Source of the DNA: Thalassobius sp034670005
Lineage (GTDB): Bacteria > Pseudomonadota > Alphaproteobacteria > Rhodobacterales > Rhodobacteraceae
DNA: 64,000 bases
Reading direction: 5' to 3'
Assembly (NCBI RefSeq): GCF_034670005.1
Contig: NZ_JAXMOH010000002.1
Location: 186,001-250,000 of the forward strand
Both the position numbers and the translations under genes were made by a program. Below, piece after piece: positions 40,741 through 49,614 of this stretch. The notes beneath the pieces were generated by a model. The model worked only from the letters and a program-made list of their open reading frames with translations. It made no database searches and was not told the origin of the DNA. Numbering within the stretch: the stretch's first letter is position 1; each line of letters starts with the position of its first letter.

Positions 40741-41565
40741 TCAGCCCCCCAGAAACGATTGACGCACTTCCGGATCGGCGAGGAGTTCCTTGCCGGTGCC
40801 GGTATGTGCATTTGCGCCCTGCACGAGGACATAGCCTTTGTCCGCGATTTCAAGCGCTTGTCGGGCGTTTTGTTCCACCATCAGGATCGGAATGCCGGTG
40901 CGCGCCACCTCGATGATGCGGTCGAACAATTCATCCATCACGATCGGACTGACGCCCGCGGTGGGTTCATCCAGAAGCAAAACCTTGGGCCGGGTCATCA
41001 ACGCCCGACCGACCGCGACCTGTTGGCGCTGACCACCGGACAATTCGCCCGCCGCCTGATAGCGCTTGTCCTTCAGGATCGGGAACAGGTCATAAACCTG
41101 CGCCATCGTATCGCTAAAATCGTCGGTACGGATAAAGGCCCCCATTTCAAGGTTTTCCTGCACCGTCATCGAGGTGAAAATATTGCTGGTCTGCGGCACA
41201 AAGCCCATGCCCTGCGCCACCCGTGCCTGCGGGCTGAGGTCGGTGATGTCCTGCCCGTCGAGCCGGACCGAGCCTTCGCGCAGGTGCAACATGCCAAAGG
41301 TCGCCTTCATCGCGGTTGATTTGCCCGCCCCGTTGGGGCCTACGATAACGGCGATTTCGCCCTTGTTCACCGCGATGGTGCAGTCGTGCAGGATGTCCGG
41401 CCCGGTTTTGCCATAACCGCCGGTCATGCTGTCGCCGATAAGGAAGGCGTTTTCGGTGTTCATTTCATGGTCGGTTCCGGTGGCCGTGTTCATCGTACCG
41501 CCGCCGTCCTTGGTGATCGTGCGGTCTTTGTTGCCGCGATCATTCTGATAGGGATTATTGGTCAT
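40741..41565 (-). CDS. livF: Branched-chain amino acid ABC transporter ATPase LivF
   Basis: 274 residues if ATG 41565 (ATGA overlap with livG) is used. Walker A GPNGAGKST, signature LSGGQRQQVAVGRAL, Walker B LLLDEPTAG, switch VEQNARQALE. Homologues usually begin near SMTGGYGKTGPDIL, so the first 40 or so hydrophilic residues (MTNNPYQNDRGNKDRTITKD) are an extension; internal ATGs at residues 25 and 35 are alternative starts. Partner of LivG. Confidence 0.9.
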   Translation of the reverse strand: MTNNPYQNDRGNKDRTITKDGGGTMNTATGTDHEMNTENAFLIGDSMTGGYGKTGPDILHDCTIAVNKGEIAVIVGPNGAGKSTAMKATFGMLHLREGSVRLDGQDITDLSPQARVAQGMGFVPQTSNIFTSMTVQENLEMGAFIRTDDFSDTMAQVYDLFPILKDKRYQAAGELSGGQRQQVAVGRALMTRPKVLLLDEPTAGVSPIVMDELFDRIIEVARTGIPILMVEQNARQALEIADKGYVLVQGANAHTGTGKELLADPEVRQSFLGG

Positions 41566-42344
41566 GCCCCCACCTTGTCCTTATTCTTCAGACCTGTGCC
41601 AAGATAGGCCTCGATCACCTGTTCGTTCGCCTTGATCTCGGCCAGAGTACCCTCAGCCAATACCTTGCCTTCGGCCATGCAGATCACCGGATTGCACAGC
41701 TTTTCGATGAAATCCATGTCATGTTCGATCACTACGAAAGTGTATCCGCGTTCCTGGTTCAACTGCTTGATCGCGTCGGCAATGGTATAAAGCAGGGTGC
41801 GGTTCACGCCCGCGCCGACCTCGTCCAGAAACACGATTTTGGTGTCGACCATCATCGTGCGGCCCAGTTCCAGCAATTTCTTCTGGCCGCCAGACACTTC
41901 GCCTGCCTTCAGATCGGCGATATGGCCGATGGTCAGGAATTCCAGAACCTCGTCGGCCTTGGCGCGCAGTGCGCGTTCCTCGTCGGCGATACGTTTGCGC
42001 CCGAACCATGTATTCCACAAGGTTTCGCCCGATTGACCGCCCGGCACCATCATCAGATTTTCCCGGCAAGTCATCGAAGAGAACTCATGCGCGATCTGGA
42101 ACGTGCGCAGCAACCCTTTGTGAAACAGTTCATGCGGCGGCAATCCGGTGATATCTTCGCCACCCATTGTGACCCGACCCGACGTCGGTGGAAGTACACC
42201 GGCTATTACATTGAAAAGAGTTGTTTTTCCGGCACCATTCGGACCGATCAGCCCGGTGATGGAGCCCTGTTCAATGGTCATCGACGCGCCGTCTACAGCG
42301 TGAAAACCACCGAAATGCTTATGGACGTCTTCTACGACGATCAT
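41562..42344 (-). CDS. livG: Branched-chain amino acid ABC transporter ATPase LivG
   Basis: 260 residues from ATG 42344 (GGGGGAAG just upstream; a TTG one codon earlier is too close to it). Walker A GPNGAGKTT, signature VSGGQKKLLELGR, Walker B VFLDEVGAGVN and switch IEHDMDFIEKL. The D-loop reads DEVGAG where DEPxAG is usual. C-terminal LivG segment EVIEAYLGTG is present. Precedes livF. Confidence 0.92.
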   Translation of the reverse strand: MIVVEDVHKHFGGFHAVDGASMTIEQGSITGLIGPNGAGKTTLFNVIAGVLPPTSGRVTMGGEDITGLPPHELFHKGLLRTFQIAHEFSSMTCRENLMMVPGGQSGETLWNTWFGRKRIADEERALRAKADEVLEFLTIGHIADLKAGEVSGGQKKLLELGRTMMVDTKIVFLDEVGAGVNRTLLYTIADAIKQLNQERGYTFVVIEHDMDFIEKLCNPVICMAEGKVLAEGTLAEIKANEQVIEAYLGTGLKNKDKVGA

Positions 42345-42410
42345 CAAGCTTCCCCCGTCTTGGCACGGTTTCCGCGCCTTTTTTCATTATCTTCAAGAAC
42401 GGTTATATCA

Positions 42411-42440
42411 GAACAGCCCGGCAACTGAGCCGGGCTGTTC
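42411..42440. terminator. Strong hairpin between livK and livG
   Basis: GAACAGCCCGGC and GCCGGGCTGTTC, a perfect 12-bp stem with 6-nt loop. In the direction of transcription (minus) it is not followed by a T-run, so it is better seen as an mRNA-stabilising or partial-termination stem that would raise livK message over the downstream transporter genes. Confidence 0.7.
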
Positions 42441-42460
42441 ACATTTTTTAAGGCGGGACC

Positions 42461-43651
42461 TTAGCGGTATTTCACCGTGGTCATCTTGCCGTCTTTGAAT
42501 TCGATTTCGCGATAACCACCCGCGGCTTCGCCGCCGCCGATCATTTCAACCGCGGTCGCACCGACATAGTCGATATCACCGCCACCCGCGAGGATTTCCA
42601 GAGCCTTGGACAGTTCGCCGGGGTAAATCGGTTCGCCCGGTGCATTCGCCACGTCCATGATCTTGGACTTGTAATCGCCCGGCTCCACGGAACCGGCAGC
42701 CTGCATCGACAGCAGGATCAGCGCCGCCGCGTCATAGCTTTCGCCGACATAGGGACCGGAACCGTCGATACCGGCAGCTTCGGTCAGCTTGAGCATCATG
42801 CTCGCGCCTTCGCTTTCGGTGCCGGGCACTGTGCCGATGGACCCGTCGAGTTCGGAGCCGAAGTTCTCTTCCAGTGCCGATCCGATCATGCCGTCAGGCA
42901 GAACGAATGTGTCAAACGCGCCAGCGTCCAGCGACGCGCGGATTACACCGGGGCCACCCTGGTCGACATACCCGGCCACGACCAGCGCATCACCGCCGGC
43001 AGAGGCGAGAGCGCCAACTTCAGCGGTGTAGTCGGCCTTGCCGTCTTCATGCGCTGTGTTGATGGTCACGGTGCCGCCCATGCCTTCGTAGGCCGATTTG
43101 AAGCTGTCAGCCAACCCCTTGCCATAGTCGTTATTGGTATAGGTCAAAGCGACAGATTTGATCCCTTTTTCCATCAGCACATCGGACAGAACCTGACCTT
43201 GACGCGCGTCGGACGGCGCGGTGCGGAAGAACAATCCGCCATCGTCAACGCTGGACAGAGCAGGCGAAGTCGCCGACGGCGAAATCATCACCATGCCGTT
43301 CGGTACGGCGACGTTCGCCAGAACCGCGCCGGTCACACCGGAACAATCCGCACCCATGATACCTTTGATCCCGTCCGAGGTGATCAAACGTTCAGCAGCG
43401 GCTGACGCAGCACCGGCATCGATGCAGGTGGAATCAGCGCGCACAGGCATAACGGCCTTGCCGCCCAGTAGCTTACCGCTATCGGTCACTTCCTTCATCG
43501 CCATTTCGGCGCCGCCAGCCATAGCCGGGGTCAGCGATTCAATAGGTCCGGTAAAGCCAAGGATAATCCCCAGTTTAACGGCGTGATCATCGGCCATCGC
43601 ACCGCCGGTCATCAGGGCAGTTGCGGCCGTCGCCATCAGTAGTTTTTTCAT
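42461..43651 (-). CDS. livK: Periplasmic branched-chain amino acid-binding protein
   Basis: 396 residues. Signal peptide MKKLLMATAATALMTGGAMA with cleavage before DDHAV. Type I periplasmic-binding fold (peripla_BP_6): LGIILGFTGPIESLTPAMAG, then IMGADCSGVTGAVLANVAVP, and TYTNNDYGKGLADSF. ATG 43651 has GGGAGAAGA upstream; 8 in-frame codons before it are not needed. First gene of the liv operon. Two cysteine residues in the mature part (STCIDA, GADCSG) probably form a disulfide. Confidence 0.93.
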   Translation of the reverse strand: MKKLLMATAATALMTGGAMADDHAVKLGIILGFTGPIESLTPAMAGGAEMAMKEVTDSGKLLGGKAVMPVRADSTCIDAGAASAAAERLITSDGIKGIMGADCSGVTGAVLANVAVPNGMVMISPSATSPALSSVDDGGLFFRTAPSDARQGQVLSDVLMEKGIKSVALTYTNNDYGKGLADSFKSAYEGMGGTVTINTAHEDGKADYTAEVGALASAGGDALVVAGYVDQGGPGVIRASLDAGAFDTFVLPDGMIGSALEENFGSELDGSIGTVPGTESEGASMMLKLTEAAGIDGSGPYVGESYDAAALILLSMQAAGSVEPGDYKSKIMDVANAPGEPIYPGELSKALEILAGGGDIDYVGATAVEMIGGGEAAGGYREIEFKDGKMTTVKYR

Positions 43652-43968
43652 TAATCTTCTCCCAAGTTGGAACAAAGGTCCGGTGCGAACCCTATCGCCG
43701 GTTTTTGAAAATGAAAAGTACCGACACGCAGCAACAATTCAGAACCTGCTCGGGGAATTGGACCATTTCCCCGACTGGCCCGAGCTGATTTACCAATCGA
43801 TCAAAAATACTTCGTATTGCGGCACTTTTTACCCAATTTACGACCTTTTGAGATGAGACAGAACGACAAGAGGCGATCCGGACTTATGGAAAAAATATCG
43901 CTTTGGTACATGCTCCCAAGCGCCCGGCGGGGGCTGCCGTAGGGGAAACGAGGTTGGCGAATCTCTTT
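43652..43968. other. Intergenic region upstream of livK
   Basis: 317 bp between the livK start and the end of the GlxA-type gene. It must hold the livK promoter. I see one modest hairpin (CGGGGAA and TTCCCCG at 43751-43773) and no convincing gene; an 18-codon plus-strand frame from 43887 (MEKISLWYMLPSARRGLP) has no ribosome site. No clear -35/-10 pair could be fixed by eye. Confidence 0.6.
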
Positions 43969-44988
43969 TCACTGGTCCGCAGATTGTCCGTCCACCATCT
44001 GCGCATGGCTACCGCGTTCGCGGTAAGGCGTGGTTTTGTAATGCGCGCGGTAGCATTTTGAAAAATGCGAGGGCGAGGCAAAGCCACAGGCTAGCGCGAC
44101 GTTAATCACGCTCATGTCGGTCTGCATTAGCAGATTACGCGCCTTTTGCAGCCTGAGCTCCATATAGTAGCGTTTCGGGCTGCGATTGAGATAGCGCCGG
44201 AACAATCGCTCCAGCTGCCGGGTCGACATACCGACCTGCTGAGCCAGAACCGAGGGGCTGATCGGTTCCTCGATATTGGCCTCCATGTCGCGGATCACTT
44301 GGCTCAGCTTGGGATGACGGACACCGATGCGAGACGGCACCGACAGCCGCTGGGTATCCTGATCGGTGCGGATGGTGGAATAGATCATCTGGTCGGCCAC
44401 CGCATTTGCCAGTTCGGACCCGTAGTCACTGGCGATCCGGTTCAGCATCAAATCGATCGCAGACGTCCCGCCGGCCGCGCTCATCCGGTTGCCATCCACC
44501 ACAAAAACCGATCTGGTCAGTTCAACCTCGTCGAATTCCTCGGTGAAACTGTCTTGGTTTTCCCAATGAATCGTGGCGCGCTTGCCGTCCAGCAGCCCGG
44601 CCTTGGCCAATGCATAAGTCGCGGTGCACAGCCCGCCGACAGCGATTCCCTTGCGCGCCTCGCGACGCAGCCAGGACAGTAGTTTCTTGCTGGTGGCCTT
44701 CTGCACATGCTCACCGCCACACAGGATCAAACTATCGTCCCGCGTCAGTTCGCCCAGATCTCCATCCAGTATGAATTCCGTGCCCGCCGAACACCGCACG
44801 GTGCCGCCGCCTTCACTGACCAAGCTCCAATCATAGAGCTGCCGACCCGCCATTCGGTTGGCAAGACGCAGGCATTCTAACGCTGCAGAGAAACTCATCA
44901 GCGTAAAATTTTCCATTAAAACAAAGACAAAACGGTGGGGCTTGCCAGTGATGTCCGACACCTCGACGGCTTTGCGCGATGTATCCAT
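43969..44988 (-). CDS. GlxA-family AraC-type transcriptional regulator
   Basis: 339 residues. N-terminal DJ-1/PfpI-like domain (FVFVLMENFTLMSFSAALEC, LRLANRMAG, and the elbow GGLCTATYALAKAGLLDG near 117) fused to two C-terminal AraC helix-turn-helix motifs (VLAQQVGMSTRQLERLFRRY and INVALACGFASPSHFSKCYR). This family includes GbdR/CdhR-type regulators of choline and carnitine breakdown. Which effector is sensed here is unknown; no such catabolic genes adjoin. It is divergent from aroG by 171 bp. Confidence 0.88.
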   Translation of the reverse strand: MDTSRKAVEVSDITGKPHRFVFVLMENFTLMSFSAALECLRLANRMAGRQLYDWSLVSEGGGTVRCSAGTEFILDGDLGELTRDDSLILCGGEHVQKATSKKLLSWLRREARKGIAVGGLCTATYALAKAGLLDGKRATIHWENQDSFTEEFDEVELTRSVFVVDGNRMSAAGGTSAIDLMLNRIASDYGSELANAVADQMIYSTIRTDQDTQRLSVPSRIGVRHPKLSQVIRDMEANIEEPISPSVLAQQVGMSTRQLERLFRRYLNRSPKRYYMELRLQKARNLLMQTDMSVINVALACGFASPSHFSKCYRAHYKTTPYRERGSHAQMVDGQSADQ

Positions 44989-45159
44989 GGCTGTGATCCT
45001 TTGCCAGAATTGGGGTCAGCACAGCAGCTTTTTGTACGCCGCGCAAGGTCCGGAGGGCCGGGACTTGTCCTTATATGAAGTTTTTGAATCGGTTATGGTC
45101 AGCGACCGACGCATTCTATATAGAAAAACGACCTAAACAGACGAACCGGAGTACCGACT

Positions 45160-46527
45160 ATGAGCGAGTGGCAAAAAACCAGTTGGCGTTCAAAGCCTAG
45201 GGTTCAGATGCCTGACTATACGGATCAGGCCGCGCTGAACGCCGTCGAGGCGCAGCTGGCCAAATATCCGCCGCTGGTCTTTGCCGGTGAGGCGCGCAAG
45301 CTGAAATCCGCCCTTGGTGCCGCCTCGCGCGGCGAAGCGTTTCTGTTGCAGGGCGGCGATTGCGCAGAAAGTTTCGAACAATTCAGCGCCAACGCGATCC
45401 GCGATACGTTCAAGGTGATGCTGCAAATGGCGATGGTGCTGACCTATGGCGCCAAGGTGCCGGTGGTAAAGGTCGGTCGCATGGCCGGTCAATTCGCCAA
45501 ACCGCGGTCGGCCCCGACCGAAACGGTGGGCGATGTGGAACTGCCCAGCTATCGCGGCGACATCATCAATGAACTGGCCTTCACGCCCGAATCCCGGATA
45601 CCGGATCCGTCCAAAATGTTGCAAGCCTACACTCAGGCTGCGGCAACACTGAACCTGCTGCGGGCCTTTTCCACCGGCGGCTATGCCGATGTACATCAGG
45701 TTCATCAATGGACGCTGGGATTTACCGAAGGCGAAAAAGCGGCAAAATACCGTGATATGGCCAACCGCATCAGCGATACGCTGGATTTCATGAAAGCCGC
45801 GGGGCTGAACAGCGATCAAGAACCGTCGCTTCAGACAGTGGATTTCTACACCAGCCACGAAGCGCTGCTTTTGGAATACGAAGAGGCGCTGTGCCGTCTT
45901 GATTCCACGTCCGGCAAGTGGCTGGCCGGGTCGGGTCACATGATCTGGATTGGCGACCGTACCCGTCAGCCCGACGGCGCGCATGTGGAATTCGCCCGTG
46001 GTGTGCTGAATCCGGTTGGGCTGAAATGCGGCCCCACCACCACAGCCGAAGACCTCAAAGTACTGATGTCCAAGCTGAATCCGGAAAACGAAGACGGTCG
46101 TCTGACTTTGATCGCCCGTTTCGGTGCCGGAAATGTGGGCGACCACCTGCCACGGCTGATCAAGACGGTTCAAGAAGAGGGCGCCAATGTCCTGTGGACC
46201 TGCGATCCGATGCACGGCAACACGATCAAGTCGGCCACCGGCTTCAAAACCCGGCCCTTCGAGGCGGTGTTGCGTGAGGTGCAGGACTTTTTCGCCATCC
46301 ACCGCGCCGAAGGAACCATACCGGGCGGCGTGCATTTTGAAATGACCGGCCAGGACGTGACCGAATGCACCGGAGGGGTGCGCGCAGTCACCGACGAAGA
46401 CCTGTCTGCCCGTTATCATACCGCCTGCGATCCGCGCCTGAATGCAAGCCAGTCGCTGGAACTGGCGTTCCTCGTGGCCGAGGAACTGTCCGCGCTGCGC
46501 GAAAACCGGCAAGCCACCGCGATCTGA
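45160..46527 (+). CDS. aroG: Class II DAHP synthase (3-deoxy-7-phosphoheptulonate synthase)
   Basis: 455 residues. First step of the shikimate pathway: phosphoenolpyruvate plus erythrose 4-phosphate. It is the plant/actinobacterial class II type: N-terminal MSEWQKTSWRSKPRVQMPDY, metal ligand C68 in LLQGGDCAESFEQF, GRMAGQFAKPRSAPTE, and the C-terminal GTIPGGVHFEMTGQDVTEC and ACDPRLNASQSLEL. ACCGGAG precedes the ATG. Monocistronic with its own terminator. The symbol is by function; class II enzymes are also called aroF or aroH. Confidence 0.93.
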   Translation: MSEWQKTSWRSKPRVQMPDYTDQAALNAVEAQLAKYPPLVFAGEARKLKSALGAASRGEAFLLQGGDCAESFEQFSANAIRDTFKVMLQMAMVLTYGAKVPVVKVGRMAGQFAKPRSAPTETVGDVELPSYRGDIINELAFTPESRIPDPSKMLQAYTQAAATLNLLRAFSTGGYADVHQVHQWTLGFTEGEKAAKYRDMANRISDTLDFMKAAGLNSDQEPSLQTVDFYTSHEALLLEYEEALCRLDSTSGKWLAGSGHMIWIGDRTRQPDGAHVEFARGVLNPVGLKCGPTTTAEDLKVLMSKLNPENEDGRLTLIARFGAGNVGDHLPRLIKTVQEEGANVLWTCDPMHGNTIKSATGFKTRPFEAVLREVQDFFAIHRAEGTIPGGVHFEMTGQDVTECTGGVRAVTDEDLSARYHTACDPRLNASQSLELAFLVAEELSALRENRQATAI

Positions 46528-46532
46528 AAAAG

Positions 46533-46564
46533 AAAGGTGCGCCAAGAACCGGCGCACCTTTTGA
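46533..46564 (+). terminator. Terminator of aroG
   Basis: AAAGGTGCGCC and GGCGCACCTTT with a 7-nt loop, closing with TTTT, 6 bp after the aroG stop. Confidence 0.9.
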
Positions 46565-46658
46565 CAAAGCCTGTCTCTTCAATACAGCCTCGATCTTATC
46601 TTGACCCCAATAGCCCGGGGTGAATGCGTTGACCGCTCAACGCAGAGGGGCGAGCCCC

Positions 46659-47291
46659 TTATTGTGCCTTGACCAACCGCAAATACGAAACCTTACCTGC
46701 GGGGCGATGATCTGATCGTGGCGCAGCCCTGAACGGCACTGCGGGGTCTGCAAATTCGGCCCGTTCCGGTGTCCCCAATCCGCCAATTGGTTGCAGGCTA
46801 GAGGTTTCGATCATGAACCGGCGCGGCGCGGTGCCGATTGCACCGCGAAACGACATCCCGCCCAGAACACGTTTTGGCCGTCCCTGCGCATCGGTCAACG
46901 GCCAGAGCTTCATCCGCGCCTCGATGCTGGGCCGGCCAAAACCTTGTTCGGCATACAGAGTAATTTGGCCGATACCGGGACAGGTGCAGACCTGATCGAT
47001 CAGCTGCTCCATTCGCGCGCGATCTGATAGCGAAATCAGAGCGGTCAGCGGCATGCCGCGCAATTCCATCCCCATCAGGTCCTTCAACCGTTGCCCGGCT
47101 AGCCTGATCCGCGCCGTACCTGGCGCTATCCGTTCCAGAACGAAAGTATGCGATAGCGCGCCCTCGATCCCGCGCGGATTGACATCGGATCGCGCAGGCA
47201 TATCCCGTGTGCCTTTTAACGCCGTCCAATAGGCGTCAAGCTCGGTAAGCTCCGGAAAGCGTTTATCGGTCAGGAAAGATTTTTCAATCAC
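46659..47291 (-). CDS. PAS_5-domain protein
   Basis: 210 residues from GTG 47291. Matches the alphaproteobacterial PAS_5 family from the start (LTELDAYWTALKGTRDMPAR, then SDVNPRGIEGALSHTFVLER, then ARIRLAGQRLKDLMGMELRG). No output domain; the last 70 residues are low in structure. Caulobacter MopJ, which affects the CtrA pathway, is of this family. Ligand unknown. A half-site TTAACCAT (see 47451) lies upstream in the shared gap with yicC. Confidence 0.82.
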   Translation of the reverse strand: MIEKSFLTDKRFPELTELDAYWTALKGTRDMPARSDVNPRGIEGALSHTFVLERIAPGTARIRLAGQRLKDLMGMELRGMPLTALISLSDRARMEQLIDQVCTCPGIGQITLYAEQGFGRPSIEARMKLWPLTDAQGRPKRVLGGMSFRGAIGTAPRRFMIETSSLQPIGGLGTPERAEFADPAVPFRAAPRSDHRPAGKVSYLRLVKAQ

Positions 47292-47450
47292 ATTTCACCC
47301 GTTCATCGCGCTCTGCCACCGGAGCCTGCCGCAGAAACCGCCCCCTTCACCCGATCCCAAAGTCCGGTGCCAATGACTCTTAAGAAGAGTTGGTTACTCA
47401 AAGGTATACATGGCACAACTTTCGGAAAATTTGTTAGGAATTCTCGCCAA

Positions 47451-47458
47451 ATGGTTAA
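47451..47458. promoter_or_regulatory. Possible CtrA half-site
   Basis: ATGGTTAA is the complement of TTAACCAT, the classic CtrA half-site. It sits in the 246-bp gap between the PAS_5 gene and yicC. An 8-mer occurs by chance, so support is weak. The same gap holds ACTCTT-AAG-AAGAGT at 47376-47390, a perfect 6-bp inverted repeat. Confidence 0.25.
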
Positions 47459-47537
47459 CATCACCAGACGGCGCGCAGCGCTGGCCTCTTGGATCGATCT
47501 GGGCTAATGGCTAGGAAAACCAAGCGTGGAGGTGGTT

Positions 47538-48428
47538 TTGCTACAATCGATGACAGGGTTTGCGTCCGGTACTGGCGCGTTGGCACCATTCAGCTGGACC
47601 TGGGAACTGCGGTCGGTCAACGCCAAGGGGCTGGATTTGCGCCTGCGCGTACCGGACTGGATCGACGGGCTGGAAACCGCGCTGCGGACACGATTGGGCC
47701 GGGCGCTCGGTCGCGGGAACGTGACACTATCGTTGCGGGTACAGCGGCACGAAACCACCGGCGATCTGGCAGTGAATGAAAGTGTACTGGCCTCAATCCT
47801 GTCAGCGTTGGCGACGGTCGAGCATAAAGCCAAGGAACGCGGCCTGTCTCTGGCACCGACAACTGCAGCCGATCTGCTGGCAACCCGCGGTGTGCTGGAA
47901 CAGGCCTCCGTAGAAGACGAAACCAAGGTTCTGGCCGAGACTTTGATCACCGATTTCGACGTATTGCTGGATCAATTTCTGGCGATGCGAGCCAGCGAAG
48001 GCGAGGCGCTGCAAGCAGTTCTGGAGCGGCAGATCGGTGAAATCGAAACGCTGGTCTCGCAATCCGAAAAGGCGATCGACGAGCGCCGCACGGACATGGC
48101 AGAGGCACTGCGCAATGCTCTGCAACGGGTGACCCGGAACAGCGACGGTGCGGATGAACAGCGTGTCGCCCAGGAACTGGCGCTGATCGCGGTGAAATCG
48201 GATGTGACCGAAGAAATAGACCGGCTGAACGCACATGTCGTTGCCGCCCGCTTGCTATTGCAGGAACGCAAACCGGTGGGGCGGAAATTCGACTTCCTGA
48301 TGCAGGAATTCAATCGCGAAGCCAATACGCTGTGTTCCAAATCGCAAAATACCGCGCTGACACGAGTCGGTCTGGACCTGAAAACCGTTATCGATCAAAT
48401 GCGCGAACAAGTGCAGAATGTGGAGTGA
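47538..48428 (+). CDS. yicC: YicC-family endoribonuclease
   Basis: 296 residues from TTG 47538 (MLQSMTGFASG), which aligns with the family start MxxSMTGF; GGAGGT lies only 4 nt upstream, and ATG 47550 is the alternative. YicC_N domain at 1-155 and DUF1732 in the last 85 residues (RLNAHVVAARLLLQ, then GRKFDFLMQEFNREANTLCS). YicC cleaves RNA with Mn2+ in E. coli. It is followed after 10 bp by gmk; the yicC-gmk pair is common in proteobacteria. Confidence 0.9.
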   Translation: MLQSMTGFASGTGALAPFSWTWELRSVNAKGLDLRLRVPDWIDGLETALRTRLGRALGRGNVTLSLRVQRHETTGDLAVNESVLASILSALATVEHKAKERGLSLAPTTAADLLATRGVLEQASVEDETKVLAETLITDFDVLLDQFLAMRASEGEALQAVLERQIGEIETLVSQSEKAIDERRTDMAEALRNALQRVTRNSDGADEQRVAQELALIAVKSDVTEEIDRLNAHVVAARLLLQERKPVGRKFDFLMQEFNREANTLCSKSQNTALTRVGLDLKTVIDQMREQVQNVE

Positions 48429-48438
48429 CAGCAAAACC

Positions 48439-49080
48439 ATGAGCCAGCGACGCGGCCTTCTCATTATCCTGTCTTCGCCTTCGGGAGCGGGGAAATCGAC
48501 CCTGACCCGGCAGTTGCGGGACTGGGATCCGACGATCCGATTCTCGGTCTCGGCCACCACCCGCGCCCCCCGGCCTGGCGAAGTGGACGGGCAGGATTAC
48601 CATTTTCTGAGTGAAGATCAGTTCAGGCGTGACGTGACTGAGGGCGACATGCTGGAACACGCCCATGTGTTCGGGAATTTCTATGGATCGCCTAAGGGCC
48701 CGGTACAGACCGCGATCGAAGGCGGTCAGGACGTGCTGTTTGATATCGACTGGCAGGGAGCGCAGCAGATCCGCAATTCGGTGCTGGGACCGCATACGCT
48801 GTCAGTGTTCATCTTGCCACCATCGATCAAGGAACTGCACCGCCGTTTGGTCACGCGCGGTCAGGACAGCGACGAGGTGATCGCCAAGCGGATGCAGAAA
48901 AGCTGGGACGAGATCAGCCATTGGGACGGCTATGATTTCGTATTGATCAACGACGATCTGGACAAAACGGCGGAAGATCTGAAAACCATCGTACAGGCAA
49001 CCCGGCTGCGGCGGTTGCAGCAGCCTGCCTTGGTCGAACATGTGCGCAATCTGCAAACCGAATTCGAGGACCTATCATGA
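48439..49080 (+). CDS. gmk: Guanylate kinase
   Basis: 213 residues. Phosphorylates GMP to GDP. P-loop PSGAGKS at 14-20, GMP-binding SVSATTRAPRPGEVDGQDYH at 36-55, and LFDIDWQGAQQIR near 100. ATG 48439 chosen because homologues begin MSxRRG. Its stop overlaps the next ATG (ATGA). Confidence 0.96.
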   Translation: MSQRRGLLIILSSPSGAGKSTLTRQLRDWDPTIRFSVSATTRAPRPGEVDGQDYHFLSEDQFRRDVTEGDMLEHAHVFGNFYGSPKGPVQTAIEGGQDVLFDIDWQGAQQIRNSVLGPHTLSVFILPPSIKELHRRLVTRGQDSDEVIAKRMQKSWDEISHWDGYDFVLINDDLDKTAEDLKTIVQATRLRRLQQPALVEHVRNLQTEFEDLS

Positions 49081-49607
49081 CCCTTTACGCATTGGACGGC
49101 ATCGCCCCCACCACCCCCGAGAGCGGCGATTTCTGGGTCGCGCCCGGTGCCAATGTGATCGGCAACGTGGTGCTGGAAGAAGCGGCCTCGATCTGGTTCG
49201 GCTGTACCCTGCGCGGCGATAACGAAGAAATTCGGATCGGCGCTGGCAGCAATGTGCAGGAAAACACCGTGATGCATAGCGACATGGGCTATCCGCTGAG
49301 CATCGGCGCGGGTTGCACCATCGGACACAAGGCGATGCTGCACGGCTGCACAATCGGCGATAACAGTCTGATCGGGATGGGGGCCACGGTCCTCAATGGG
49401 GCCAGGATCGGTAAAAACTGCCTGATCGGAGCCAACGCATTGATCACCGAGGGCAAGGAAATCCCCGACGGATCGCTGGTGATGGGCGCGCCGGGCAAGG
49501 TGGTTCGACAGCTCGACAACGACGCCATTGAGGGGCTGCGCTGGAGCGCCCGGCATTATCAGGATAACATGCGGCGGTTCCGCGCCGGACTGACAGCAAT
49601 CGATTGA
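49077..49607 (+). CDS. Gamma-class carbonic anhydrase-like protein
   Basis: 176 residues. Left-handed beta-helix of hexapeptide repeats with the metal histidines H67 (NTVMHSD), H84 and H89 (TIGHKAMLHG), the gamma-CA (CaiE/YrdA) pattern. The proton-shuttle loop of Methanosarcina Cam is missing, as in all short bacterial forms, so true CO2 hydration is uncertain. It is coupled to gmk by a 4-bp overlap and followed after 7 bp by phoR. Confidence 0.88.
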   Translation: MTLYALDGIAPTTPESGDFWVAPGANVIGNVVLEEAASIWFGCTLRGDNEEIRIGAGSNVQENTVMHSDMGYPLSIGAGCTIGHKAMLHGCTIGDNSLIGMGATVLNGARIGKNCLIGANALITEGKEIPDGSLVMGAPGKVVRQLDNDAIEGLRWSARHYQDNMRRFRAGLTAID

Positions 49608-49614
49608 TACGGAT

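Noticed and set aside
45190..46557. 455-codon minus-strand ORF opposite aroG
   Set aside because: Mirror frame of the class II DAHP synthase; composition typical of a GC-rich antisense frame.
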